From JBCCGI01 sp039029355 (GTDB lineage Bacteria; Planctomycetota; UBA1135; GCA-002686595), in the NCBI GenBank assembly GCA_039029355.1, contig JBCCGI010000026.1, forward strand, positions 1-64,000: DNA of 64,000 nt. Reading direction: 5' to 3'. Numbering within the stretch: the first letter of the stretch is position 1; each line of letters opens with the position of its first letter. A program made the translations under genes and the position numbers. Below are positions 16,594 through 25,900 of this stretch, piece after piece. The notes beneath the pieces were generated by a model. It saw only the letters and a program-made list of their open reading frames with translations. It was not told the origin of the DNA and made no database searches.

Positions 16594-18222
16594 GTGCAAG
16601 ACAACGCCCGACCTCTGGACCCCAACGCGTTTCCGAAGCGCCTGAAGCTCGACTCGGCCGACGAGGGCGCGCCGCCCTCCGAGCCGCAGGACGACGGTCC
16701 GGTGTACGTGCGCTACGACGATGAGGACGAGTCGGCCCCGCGCTCGGCGGCCTCGTACCCCGAGCCGCAGACGATCCCCCTCGACGTCGAGGAGTCGTCC
16801 GCGCCGCCGCAGCCCGAGCCGGCGGCCTACGCCGAGCCCGAGCCGGCGGAGGCTTACGGGGAGGCCGAGGCCTACCAGGAGCCCGAGGCCGCGCTGCCCG
16901 AGTCCGAGGCACCGACCGACGCAGAGCCCTACGAGCCTCAGTCCTACGGCGTGGATCACGCCGACGACGAGGACTCCGACCTGCTCTACGGCGCGGCCGT
17001 TGAGGACGACGACCTGCTCGCCGAGTTCCAGGAGCAGACGCCGGCGCCGGACCTGTCCGCCGGCGCGAGTCCCGCCCTCAGCAACACCCAGCTCTCGCCG
17101 CGCCACAAGCTGGAGGCCTGGCTGGCCGAGATGGTGCGGCTCCAGGCGAGCGACCTGATCCTGCGCGCGGGCGGCAAGCCCTCCTGCCGGGTCGACGGGC
17201 GCATCCACTTCCTGCCGGGCCGTGTGCCCGCCACCGGGCCGCTGCTCGAAGTGCTCGAAGGCGTGATGGGGCCCGACCGCATGGAGACCTGGAAGCAGCA
17301 CGGCTCGGTCGACACCGCGCTTCAGCTGGACGGTCTGGGCCGCTTCCGCGTCAACGCCTACAAGCAGATGGGCGAGCCCGCGCTGGTCCTGCGCCGCATC
17401 CAGGACGATCCGCCGCTCCTGTCGACGCTCTGCCTGCCGACGGTGCACCTCGAGCAGCTCGCCATGCGCAAGCGCGGGATCGTGCTCGTGACCGGCGTTG
17501 CCGGCTCGGGCAAGTCGACCACGCTGTCGGCGATGATCCAGTACATGAACAGCCACGCCGAGCGGCACGTGATCACGCTCGAGGACCCGGTGGAGATGAT
17601 CTTCACCGAGGACCGTTGCGTGATCAGCCAGCGCGAGACCGGCACCGACTGCCAGGACTTCCAGGACGGCCTGCGGCACGCCCTGCGCCAGAGCCCGGAC
17701 GTCATCCTGATCGGCGAGATGCGCGACGCCGAGACCGTCAGCGCCGCCCTCGACGCGACCGAGACCGGGCACCTGGTGTTCTCGACCCTCCACACGGTCA
17801 ACGCGCCGCAGACGGTCGACCGGATCCTGTCGTTCTTCAAGTCCGAGCAGCACACCCAGGTGCGCCAGCGCCTGGCGGACAACCTGGCGGCGGTGCTGTC
17901 CCAGCGCCTGGTGCCGCGCAGGAGCGGCACGGGGATGGTGCCGGCGATCGAGCTGATGCTCTCGACGCCGCGCGTCCGGGAGCTGCTTTACGAGGGCCGG
18001 ACCAAGGAGCTGGCGCGGGTGATCGACAGCGGCGAGGAGGAGCTGATCTCCTTCAACCAGTCGCTCCGGACGCTGGTCCACCACGACCTGGTCGACCTCG
18101 ACGTGGCCCTGGCGGCCTCCGACCGGCCCGAGGAGCTCCTGCTGGCCCTGCGGGGCTTCAGCCAGGGCTCCCAGGCCCAGCGGCGAGGTCCGCTGCGGAT
18201 GGCCGGACGACCCGGGGAATAA
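16594..18222 (+). CDS. PilT/PilU-like pilus retraction ATPase with acidic N-terminal extension
   Basis: 542 residues from GTG 16594, with AAGGGAG at 16583-16589 as ribosome binding site. Residues 1 to about 165 are rich in Glu, Asp, Pro and Ala and look disordered; ordinary PilT lacks them. From about 170 the PilT fold begins (LQASDLILRAGGKPSCRVDGR). Walker A is GVAGSGKSTT (about 302), followed by the Asp box EDPVEMIF, Walker B DVILIGEMRD (about 370) and the His box GHLVFSTLHT. It is the first of two PilT paralogues in the window (the other is at 42907). The downstream gene is a GspC-like PDZ protein, suggesting a pilus/secretion unit. Confidence 0.88.
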   Translation: MQDNARPLDPNAFPKRLKLDSADEGAPPSEPQDDGPVYVRYDDEDESAPRSAASYPEPQTIPLDVEESSAPPQPEPAAYAEPEPAEAYGEAEAYQEPEAALPESEAPTDAEPYEPQSYGVDHADDEDSDLLYGAAVEDDDLLAEFQEQTPAPDLSAGASPALSNTQLSPRHKLEAWLAEMVRLQASDLILRAGGKPSCRVDGRIHFLPGRVPATGPLLEVLEGVMGPDRMETWKQHGSVDTALQLDGLGRFRVNAYKQMGEPALVLRRIQDDPPLLSTLCLPTVHLEQLAMRKRGIVLVTGVAGSGKSTTLSAMIQYMNSHAERHVITLEDPVEMIFTEDRCVISQRETGTDCQDFQDGLRHALRQSPDVILIGEMRDAETVSAALDATETGHLVFSTLHTVNAPQTVDRILSFFKSEQHTQVRQRLADNLAAVLSQRLVPRRSGTGMVPAIELMLSTPRVRELLYEGRTKELARVIDSGEEELISFNQSLRTLVHHDLVDLDVALAASDRPEELLLALRGFSQGSQAQRRGPLRMAGRPGE

Positions 18223-18259
18223 CGGTCTCGGACGGTCGTCCCAGCGCCGTCCGCGAGCT

Positions 18260-18283
18260 GCACCCGGGTTTGGCCCCGGGTGC
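18260..18283 (+). terminator. hairpin between the PilT-like and GspC-like genes
   Basis: Perfect 9-bp arms gcacccggg / cccgggtgc with a 6-base loop and no T-run. It may attenuate transcription or protect mRNA ends. TAGCAT at about 18294 could be a -10 box for the next gene. Confidence 0.4.
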
Positions 18284-18311
18284 CGGCCCGCGCTAGCATG
18301 GACGGCCGGTC

Positions 18312-19328
18312 ATGAACATCTCACACCTGAAAGCCCTCACCTGGCTCGGCGCCCTCGGGCTGGGCGGGTACCTGTCGTACTACGTTTACGACTTCCTCCA
18401 GCGGCGGGACCAGCTCGAGCAGCCGGTCTCGCAGGAGACCCAAAGGAGCGTGCTGACGTCGATCCCCGCGGTGGAACCGCCGCGGGAGGACGTCGTGGCC
18501 TACGGCAAGGTCCGCGCCACCTGGCACGAGATGGACTGGACCGGCAAGCCGCCGCCGCCGCCTCCGCCGCCGAAGGATGCCGATGAGGAGCGGTCGAAGC
18601 CGCCGGTGAAGCCGGTGTCCGAGCTGCTGACGGTCCTCCTGGTGCATGTCGACGGTGGGGATGCGGCCAAGAGCATGGCCCAGGTCAAGTTCAAGGACCC
18701 GGCCCTGGTCGCCTCGGCGACCAGCCTGGACGACTCCCTTCTGGCGGAGGGGGATGAGCTCGGGACCCCGTACGAGTCGGTCGTGGTGAGCTCGATCCGC
18801 CCCGACGGAGTTCTCTTCTCGTTCAGCGACGACGAGGAGCGCGAGGAGGAGATGGTGCCCACGTCGGAGTTCCAGGCCTCCAGCCAGATCGTGCAGGTCG
18901 ACTCCGACGGCGTGCTGACGCCGGTGCGTCCCGAGATCCCGACCGCCTACAACGACCGGCCGTTCCAGATCCCGAACGAGACGCTGCTCATCGGCAAGAA
19001 CCACTTCCTGGTCGGCGTGGACGACCGCCAGGAGATGGCGAACAACTACACGAAGATCCTCGCGGAGATCCGCTACGAGAAGCACCGCAACCCGAAGACC
19101 GGCAAGGTCGACGGGATCGAGATCAAAGAGGTCCCGAAGGGCTCCTTCGCCGCCAAGTACGGCGCCAAGGCGGGCCAGGTGATCAAGAGCATCAACGGCC
19201 ACCCCGTGACGAGCGTCAACGAGGGGATCAGCTACGCCAAGCAGAACCAGGACAAGTACGACACCTGGACGATCGTGTACGAAGAGCAGGGCAAGGAGTA
19301 CACGAAGGTCATCGACACGTCCGAGTAG
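18312..19328 (+). CDS. GspC-like type II secretion inner-membrane protein with PDZ domain
   Basis: 338 residues. One membrane helix sits at about 8-27 (LTWLGALGLGGYLSYYVYDF). A periplasmic stretch with an eight-proline run (about 77-84), an HR-like beta region (about 100-200, LLTVLLVHVDGGDAAKSMA...) and a C-terminal PDZ domain (about 262-336, KGSFAAKYGAKAGQVIKSI) follow. This order, membrane anchor - HR - PDZ, is that of GspC, which connects inner-membrane components to the secretin and helps select substrates. The family assignment is from architecture, not close similarity. Neighbours: PilT-like ATPase upstream, coaX 12 bases downstream. Confidence 0.65.
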   Translation: MNISHLKALTWLGALGLGGYLSYYVYDFLQRRDQLEQPVSQETQRSVLTSIPAVEPPREDVVAYGKVRATWHEMDWTGKPPPPPPPPKDADEERSKPPVKPVSELLTVLLVHVDGGDAAKSMAQVKFKDPALVASATSLDDSLLAEGDELGTPYESVVVSSIRPDGVLFSFSDDEEREEEMVPTSEFQASSQIVQVDSDGVLTPVRPEIPTAYNDRPFQIPNETLLIGKNHFLVGVDDRQEMANNYTKILAEIRYEKHRNPKTGKVDGIEIKEVPKGSFAAKYGAKAGQVIKSINGHPVTSVNEGISYAKQNQDKYDTWTIVYEEQGKEYTKVIDTSE

Positions 19329-19340
19329 CACGGGCCGCCT

Positions 19341-20162
19341 GTGCGCCTGCTGACCGCGGACCTGGGCAACTCCAGGCTGAAGCTGCGCGCCTTCCGCGCG
19401 CGCGAGGATGGACCGGCGGAGGTCGTTGGCGCGGCCGACCTCCGGCGTGACCCGGGCTGGCTGGACGAGGCGCGGGCCTGGCTCGAGGCGGCCGTGCGTC
19501 CCGCCGGGCCCTCCGGCGCCGCCGGACGTGGGGCGACCGGCCGCATCGACCGCGCCGCGCTCTCGTCGGTCGCCAGCGCTCCCGACGCGGTCGAGCTCGC
19601 CGACGTGCTGGCGGGCTTCGCGGACGAGCTGCTGCGGGCCCCCGACGCGGGGCTAGAGAACCGATGCCGCGAGCCCAACGCGGTCGGGCGCGACCGGCTC
19701 TACGCGGCGCGCGGCGCCCTCGCCGCCCTGCCCGGGCGCGAGGTGGTGGTGCTCGACTGCGGCACCGCGTTGACGGTCGACGCGGCCTCGCCGCCGGGCG
19801 TCTTCCACGGCGGGGCGATCGCACCCGGACCCGACCTGCTCGCGGCGGCCCTCGGCCGTGGCGCCGCCCAGCTGTTCGAGATCGACCCGGCCCCCGGCGC
19901 CCCGGCGCTGGGGCGCGATACGCGCGCGGCGCTCACCGCCGGCGTGGTGCAGGGGCTGCGCGGCGCCGCGGCCCACCTCGCCCGCGAGGTCGCCCGCGAG
20001 GCCGGCTTCGAGCGGCCGGCCTGGGTCGTCACCGGCGGAGCGGCACCGCTCCTGATGCAGCCGGCGCCGGTCCTCGCGGACCCGCTGGAGCTGCCCGATC
20101 TGGTCCACCACGGGCTGCTCGTGGCGCTGGGCGTGCGGCCTCCCGCCGCGGAGCCGGCGTGA
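19341..20162 (+). CDS. coaX: Type III pantothenate kinase
   Basis: 273 residues from GTG 19341. DLGNSRLKL is the phosphate-1 motif of the ASKHA fold. GRDRLYAARGAL, VVLDCGTALTVDAAS and GGAIAPGPDLL are the CoaX signatures, and WVVTGGAAPLL is the adenosine motif. It catalyses the first step of coenzyme A synthesis. The final GTGA overlaps the start of the mnmE-like gene by 4 bp. Confidence 0.93.
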   Translation: MRLLTADLGNSRLKLRAFRAREDGPAEVVGAADLRRDPGWLDEARAWLEAAVRPAGPSGAAGRGATGRIDRAALSSVASAPDAVELADVLAGFADELLRAPDAGLENRCREPNAVGRDRLYAARGALAALPGREVVVLDCGTALTVDAASPPGVFHGGAIAPGPDLLAAALGRGAAQLFEIDPAPGAPALGRDTRAALTAGVVQGLRGAAAHLAREVAREAGFERPAWVVTGGAAPLLMQPAPVLADPLELPDLVHHGLLVALGVRPPAAEPA

Positions 20163-21274
20163 GCGGCGCGGGCTTCGAGGTCCGCGAGCTGACGCCCCGC
20201 GGCCGCGGCGGCGTCTCGGTCCTGCGCCTGCGGGGACCCGGCGCGTCCGCCGCGCTCGAGCGGCTCGCCGGAGGCGCGCCGGCGCCGGGCGCGCCCCGGC
20301 GGGTGCGGGGCCGGACCGCGGCGGGCGATGCGCTCGACGTGGGCCTCGCGCTGGCCCGCGCTCCCCACGAGGCCGAGCTGCACGTCCACGGCAGCCCGCC
20401 GCTGGTCGCCGAGCTCGTGGCCGAGCTCGTCCGGCTGGGCGGGCGTCCTCCCGCCGAACGGGCGCCGTCGGTCGAGGCCGAGGCCCGCGACCTCCTGGCG
20501 GCGGCGGCGAGCGAGGCCGCTGCCCGCATGCTGCTGGACCAGGCCGAGGGCGCCCTCCGGCGCGCCCTCGAGCGCCTGGCGCAGGACGCGCCCGCGGCCT
20601 GGCGCGCGGGCCTGGACGAGCTCGCCGCCCGCGGCGCGGTGGCGCGGCGGCTGGTCGAGCCGCCGTGCGTCGTGCTCGCCGGGCCGGTCAACGCCGGCAA
20701 GTCGACGCTCTTCAACGCCCTGGTGGGTCGCCAGCGGGTGGTCACCAGCCCCGAGGAGGGCACCACCCGCGACGCGATCCGGGAGCGCGTCCTGCTCGGG
20801 GCCTACGCCGTCGAGCTGGTCGACGTGGCCGGCGAGCGCGACCTCGCCGGCCTGTCCGGCCTCGCGGCGGTCGAGCGCGCCGGGCAGGAGCTCGGGCGCC
20901 GGGCGCGGGCGCAGGCCGACCTCGTGCTGTGGCTGCGGCCCCCCGATTCGCCGGCACCGGCGCCGTCTCAGACCCCGCCGGGCGGTGTGGCCGAGCGCGT
21001 GGTCGTGCTGCCCGCGCGCGGCGACCTGCCCGGGGCGGCGCCGGGGGCGCTCCTGCCCGGCGAGGATCCGCTGGGCGCGCGGCGCGAGGTGGAGCGGGTC
21101 TTTCACGCTGCGCTCGCCCTGCCCGAGGCTCCCTGGGAGCCCGGCGCGCCCGCGGCCTTCCATCGGCGGTGGGTGGAGGGCCTGCGCGCCCTCGCCCCGC
21201 TCGACGGGCCGGAGGCGCGCCGCGCAGCGATCGGCGAGCTTCTTGGCCCGCCGCCGGTTGAGCCGCGGGGCTGA
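20159..21274 (+). CDS. Degenerate MnmE/TrmE-like GTPase
   Basis: 371 residues from GTG 20159 (overlapping the coaX stop), versus about 450 for MnmE. An N-terminal TrmE-like part (LTPRGRGGVSVLRLRGPGA; HEAELHVHGSPPLV) is followed by helices and a G domain. G1 AGPVNAGKST (about 175), the K-loop region SPEEGTTRD and G3-like DVAGERD are visible. The G4 NKxD is not recognisable (VVVLPARGDL), and the C-terminal cysteine motif CxGK needed for tRNA modification is absent; the protein ends IGELLGPPPVEPRG. It may be a repurposed or weakly active paralogue. No MnmG gene is in the window. Confidence 0.75.
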   Translation: MSGAGFEVRELTPRGRGGVSVLRLRGPGASAALERLAGGAPAPGAPRRVRGRTAAGDALDVGLALARAPHEAELHVHGSPPLVAELVAELVRLGGRPPAERAPSVEAEARDLLAAAASEAAARMLLDQAEGALRRALERLAQDAPAAWRAGLDELAARGAVARRLVEPPCVVLAGPVNAGKSTLFNALVGRQRVVTSPEEGTTRDAIRERVLLGAYAVELVDVAGERDLAGLSGLAAVERAGQELGRRARAQADLVLWLRPPDSPAPAPSQTPPGGVAERVVVLPARGDLPGAAPGALLPGEDPLGARREVERVFHAALALPEAPWEPGAPAAFHRRWVEGLRALAPLDGPEARRAAIGELLGPPPVEPRG

Positions 21275-21320
21275 GGAGATAGACTCCGAAGGAGTCGCAC
21301 ACGCGCGGCTCTATTCGGAG

Positions 21321-22637
21321 ATGCGCCACCTGGTCTCGGTCGACGATCTCTCGCTGGACGAGATCCGCGAGATCTTCGAGCGGGCGAAGTCCTACTCGGA
21401 GGACCTCAAGGCGTGGGCCAACCTGTGCCCCGGTCTGATCTCGGCCAGCCTGTTCTACGAGCCCTCCACCCGCACGCGGCTCTCGTTCGAGTCCGCGATG
21501 CTGCGCCTCGGGGGCGGCGTGATCACCGCCGCCGAGATGGGGATGTCCAGCGCGGCCAAGGGCGAGTCCCTGGCCGACACGGTGCGGGTCGTCAGCGGCT
21601 ACGCCGACTGCATCGTGCTGCGGCACCAGAGCGAGGGCGCCGCGCGGCTCGCGGCCCAGTACGCCTCGGTGCCCGTCATCAACGCCGGCGACGGCAGCCA
21701 CGAGCACCCGACCCAGACGCTCTGCGACCTCTACACGCTGTGGATCGAGCGCGGCCGTATCGAGGGCATCGACGTCGTGCTGGCCGGCGACCTGCGCTAC
21801 AGCCGTACGGTGCATTCGTTCGTCTACGCGCTCGCGCGCTTCGGGGCGAACATCATCTGCGTGCCGCACAAGGGGCTAGAGCTCCCGAACTACGTCGTGC
21901 AGCGCCTGCGCGAGGAGTACGGCGCCGAGCCGCTGCGCGCCGACGCCTCGCGCCTCGGCAACCTGGCGACGCGTAGCGACGTGGTCTACCTCACTCCCCA
22001 GAAGCCGCACCAGCTGTCGCTCTTCACCGACGCGCGCGGGATGCCGGTCGAGCACATCGACGCGGTCTACATGACGCGCCCCCAGACCGAGCGCCACGGC
22101 GACGGGGCGGACGTGGACGAGTACCTGCGGCTGGGCGCCGGCGCGCTGTCGGCGGAGCCGCTGCGCGACGCGGTGGTCATGCACCCGCTGCCGCGGCGCG
22201 ACGAGATCAGCTCGGAGCTCGACGAGGATCCGCGCAGCATCTACTTCGAGCAGGCTGCGCGCGGCGTGCCGCTGCGGATGGCCATCCTGGCCGCGTTGCT
22301 AGAGCGCGAGCCGCTCACCGCGCGCCCGATCGACCGCGCGACGAGCCTGTTCCCGGTGCGCCTGGGCGAGAACCCCTGCCCGAACCCGACGTGCATCTCG
22401 CGCACCGAGGTGCGCCACGTCGACCCCGCCTTCCGCCTGACCGATCGCTACCCGCTGCGTGCGGTGTGCGGCTACTGCTCGCAGGAGCTGGAGATCCGCC
22501 TGGTCGGCTGCTCGACCACGCGCCACTTCCACAGCCGCGAGTCGGCGACCGCACGCAAGATCCGGCCCGACCACCTGGTGTTCTTCCGCGACGAGGAGCA
22601 GGCCGTCGCGATGGGCTTCTCGGCCGCGACGCGCTAG
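21321..22637 (+). CDS. pyrB: Aspartate carbamoyltransferase fused to a PyrI-type zinc domain
   Basis: 438 residues against about 310 for PyrB. The catalytic chain is complete: YEPSTRTRLSFESAM (carbamoyl-phosphate loop), SAAKGESLADT (80s loop), GDGSHEHPTQTL and MHPLPRRDEIS. After about residue 325 comes CPNPTC...CGYC, the C-x4-C / C-x2-C zinc site of the PyrI regulatory chain, but without PyrI's nucleotide-binding domain. The last 40 residues (HSRESATARKIRPD, then EEQAVAMGF) recall an Ada-type metal-binding fold that has lost its cysteines. It catalyses the committed step of pyrimidine synthesis. ATG 21321 was chosen by homology to the PyrB N-terminus. Confidence 0.92.
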   Translation: MRHLVSVDDLSLDEIREIFERAKSYSEDLKAWANLCPGLISASLFYEPSTRTRLSFESAMLRLGGGVITAAEMGMSSAAKGESLADTVRVVSGYADCIVLRHQSEGAARLAAQYASVPVINAGDGSHEHPTQTLCDLYTLWIERGRIEGIDVVLAGDLRYSRTVHSFVYALARFGANIICVPHKGLELPNYVVQRLREEYGAEPLRADASRLGNLATRSDVVYLTPQKPHQLSLFTDARGMPVEHIDAVYMTRPQTERHGDGADVDEYLRLGAGALSAEPLRDAVVMHPLPRRDEISSELDEDPRSIYFEQAARGVPLRMAILAALLEREPLTARPIDRATSLFPVRLGENPCPNPTCISRTEVRHVDPAFRLTDRYPLRAVCGYCSQELEIRLVGCSTTRHFHSRESATARKIRPDHLVFFRDEEQAVAMGFSAATR

Positions 22638-22947
22638 CCGGAGCCCGCGTGGCGCCGGCTGCAGCGGCGTTCGTTTCTGCACCATGCGTGCGCCCAGCGA
22701 CCGGCGCGTCGCCGCACGCCGTTCGCCTCCGCACGAAGCGCGAGCAGGAGCGAACCGGGTCGCGTCTCGCGTGATACCGCCGCGCTCGGCGCGCTAGCGA
22801 TCCGTGACAGCCCGGCGATCCGGTCCGCGCCGCCCGGCTTGGGCGCGCGGACGCACGGGATCGCAGGCCGGCACGGGGCCGGCGGGGCTGCCGCGACGCG
22901 GGGGGCCGCGGCGCGGCTGGATCTCTTTCAAAACAGGAGAACCCGAG
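22638..22947 (+). other. non-coding gap before the first lipoprotein gene
   Basis: 310 bases without a gene. A hairpin at 22823-22852 (gtccgcg ... cgcggac, one bulge) and an imperfect GC-rich repeat around 22868-22925 are present. The ribosome binding site AGGAGA at 22935-22940 precedes ATG 22948. No confident promoter was found. Confidence 0.45.
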
Positions 22948-25900
22948 ATGGGGCACAAGACGGCAGGCGTTACCGCCCTTGTGGCTTGCGCGTGGCTCGC
23001 GGCCTGTAGCGGCGGCGGTTCGGACAGACCGGAGATGATCGGCGACCCGGGAGAGGAACTGGAGAAGCCCGGCGGCGGGACGTTCTTCAACGAGCAGCAC
23101 GAGGGAGGCGAGGCGTCCGCTCTGCACCTGCTCGAAGCGGTCTGGGGCCGGCTGGTCGACGTGCACGACGTCGACGCGGCCGGCCAGCCCAGCGCCGCGC
23201 CGGTGTTCCGCGACCTCGTGATCGAGGAGGGGGTGCAGTCGGACGGACAGGCGTACACCCTGGAGACCAACCCCGCCTCGCTCCGCACGCGGCTGGTGAT
23301 CCACCGCACGCAGGGCGCACCCGACGACGGGGCCGGCACGTTCGCCGACCTGCTCGCGCAGGCCCGCGACGACCTCAGCCCGATCCTCCCCAAGGGGGAC
23401 TCTCCGGGCATCCTGCCGCCCTTCTCGTTCGTGGCGCGCAACGCGGCGCTCTCGCTGCGCTTCAGCGACCTCCTGCGCGACGACGCGGGCGAGGCCGAGC
23501 TGCTCGCCCAGCACGTGCGGCTGAAGACGAACTACCCGCCGACCGTGCCTTACACGTCGTACCGGGCGCTCTTCGACCCGAACCACGGCGGGCTGGTCGC
23601 GACCGGTGGGGGGGAGGAGTTCCACTCCACGCGCGTGATCCTCGACCTGACCGTGTCCGAGGCCGAGGCCGTCGGCGGGGCGACGGGTGCGGTGAACACG
23701 CTCGGGCTGCCGCCGAGCCTGACCACCACCGACCAGGCCAACGTCTCGCTGCGCCTGGCGTCCGAGGCCGCGCCCTCGGCGGGCGTGTTCTCGGTGCTCT
23801 CCAACCTGTCGGGCAGCTCGCTGACGACCGACGGCGCGGGGCCGGTCGATCTCGACTCGCCGACCGTCGACCTGGTGCGGGCGATGCGGTCGGGCAACCC
23901 CGAAGACGTGAACAACGGCTTCCTCCTGGACCTGGACCGGCCGGTGCTGCTGGGGGGCTGGGCGGCGACGCTGGACGCGGTGCTGGACGATCCGGCCGGC
24001 GAGGCCGGCTTCGAGTTCGTCGCGCAGCTCACCTTCCAGACGCCCTGTCGCGCGCAGCCGGCGGTGGGGGACGTGCTCGAGCTGCCGGGGGCCTTCCTCG
24101 AGGTCACGCTTCCCGGCGCGCCGCCGGATGCGGGGGGCACCGTGCTCGACCTGCACCTGCGCTCGCTCGCCGAGGCGCCGCTCGGCGCCTCGGCGCTGGT
24201 CGGGGCGGGGCTCTACCAGCGGCCCTACGAGTCGGGGCTGCTGGCCGACGATCTCGCGGGGTGCTGGCTCTCGCTCGATCCTCCGCCGGGGCAGGCTCCG
24301 GCGAGCGAAGTCGCGCCCGGGTCGCGCGTGACGCTGCGCTTCAGCGAGCCGATGGACCCGGCCTCGGTGCTGCCCTTCGACACCTTCCTGCTCTCGCGCA
24401 CCGACGTCGAGCCGGAGCCCGACGACCTCGTGGTCGGCGAGGTCCGCCACTCACCCGACGCGCGCGTGTTCGACTTCCTCCCGCTGCTGCCCCTGGCGCA
24501 CACCTTCGGCAACGCCGAGCGCTACTACGCGCAGCTCGCCGGAGACGGAGTGCGCGACCTGGCGGGCAACACGCCGCCCGCGCTGCCGGAGCTCATCGGC
24601 ATCGAGCTCGACCCGAGCGCCGCGAGCGAGCTCAACGGCGGTGTCGTGCTGCGCTTCCGCTCGCTCGACGAGCTGGTCGCGCCCGACGCGGCCGCGGGCA
24701 AGAACGACTTCGCGGGCCAGTACCTGTTCGACGCCGAGCGCGAGCTGATCCGCCCGCGGCCCGTCGTGCGCAGCTCGATGTCGGCCGATTCCTCGAACGC
24801 GGTCCCGGCGGCGATGTTCGCGTTCCCGTTCGGCGTGCAGACGCCGCTCTCGCCGCTCGGCAGCCGGATGATGACCGTGTGGCGTCACTTCGACCTGGGC
24901 ATGTCGGCGACCGACCCGGCGGGCTACAACCTCGACGTCGAGGGGCTGTCGTGGTCGCCGCTCTCCACCGGCGTTGCGGCGGACTACTACGAGGACTTCG
25001 AGATCCGTTTGGGCCACAGCCACTACCTCCCCGACGAGGCGCCGGGCGCCCTCGCGAAGCCGTCTTCGGGCCTGACCGAGTCAACCTTCGACGCGAACTA
25101 CCATCCCGACGCCGCAGCCGCGCGCATCGTGCATCCGCGGCAGAAGGGCTACACGGTCAACCCCTCGGACCTCTATGTGGGAGCGTCGGGCACGTTCCTG
25201 ATGCCGTTCCCGCTGAACCGCGACCCCGACCCGGCCGAGCACGTGTACTTCACCTGGCGCGACACGGGCATCCGCGAGCGCGGCGCGCCGCTCTCGAACG
25301 GCATCGACACGGGGGTCGAGGAGGTGGTCGGCCTGGTGCCGGCCGGCGCCACCGGCGGGCTCGCGCCGCCGCTGCAGGTGCCGACGGTTGGGCTCCCGCT
25401 TTTGATGGAGTTCCGCTGCTATCCGAGCGAGGACGGCATCGGGCAGAACGCGTTCAACATCTCGCTCGCGGTGATCGGGTCGAACAAGCCCAACTTCCGC
25501 GTGTTCTCGACCGGAGGCCTCGACCAGACCGGGATCCTGGTGCAGAAGGATCCCGACCTCGAGGACACGCCGTCGGGCGGCTTCAACCCGATGGCCGGCG
25601 GCGTCGAGACGCCCGCCGGGGACAACTCGTTCTACGTCGGCCAGCTCGACGTGATCACGCGGGTGAGCCGCGTGCACTCGGTGTGGATCGACACCGGCTT
25701 CAGCGGCACCGCGTTCCTCGAGCCCGTGCTCGAGCCGCTCGGGGAGCTGCAGCCCCAGGGGACCGAGCTGCTTGTGGCCTGGCGCGGGGCCTCGGCGATC
25801 GGGGGCGACGGCGCGGCGGACTTCGCCTTCGACGCCGCGCACCTGGATCCGTACGGGGATCTGCGCATGGATGCCGGGATGCCGGCGGCGCCGGTTTTCC

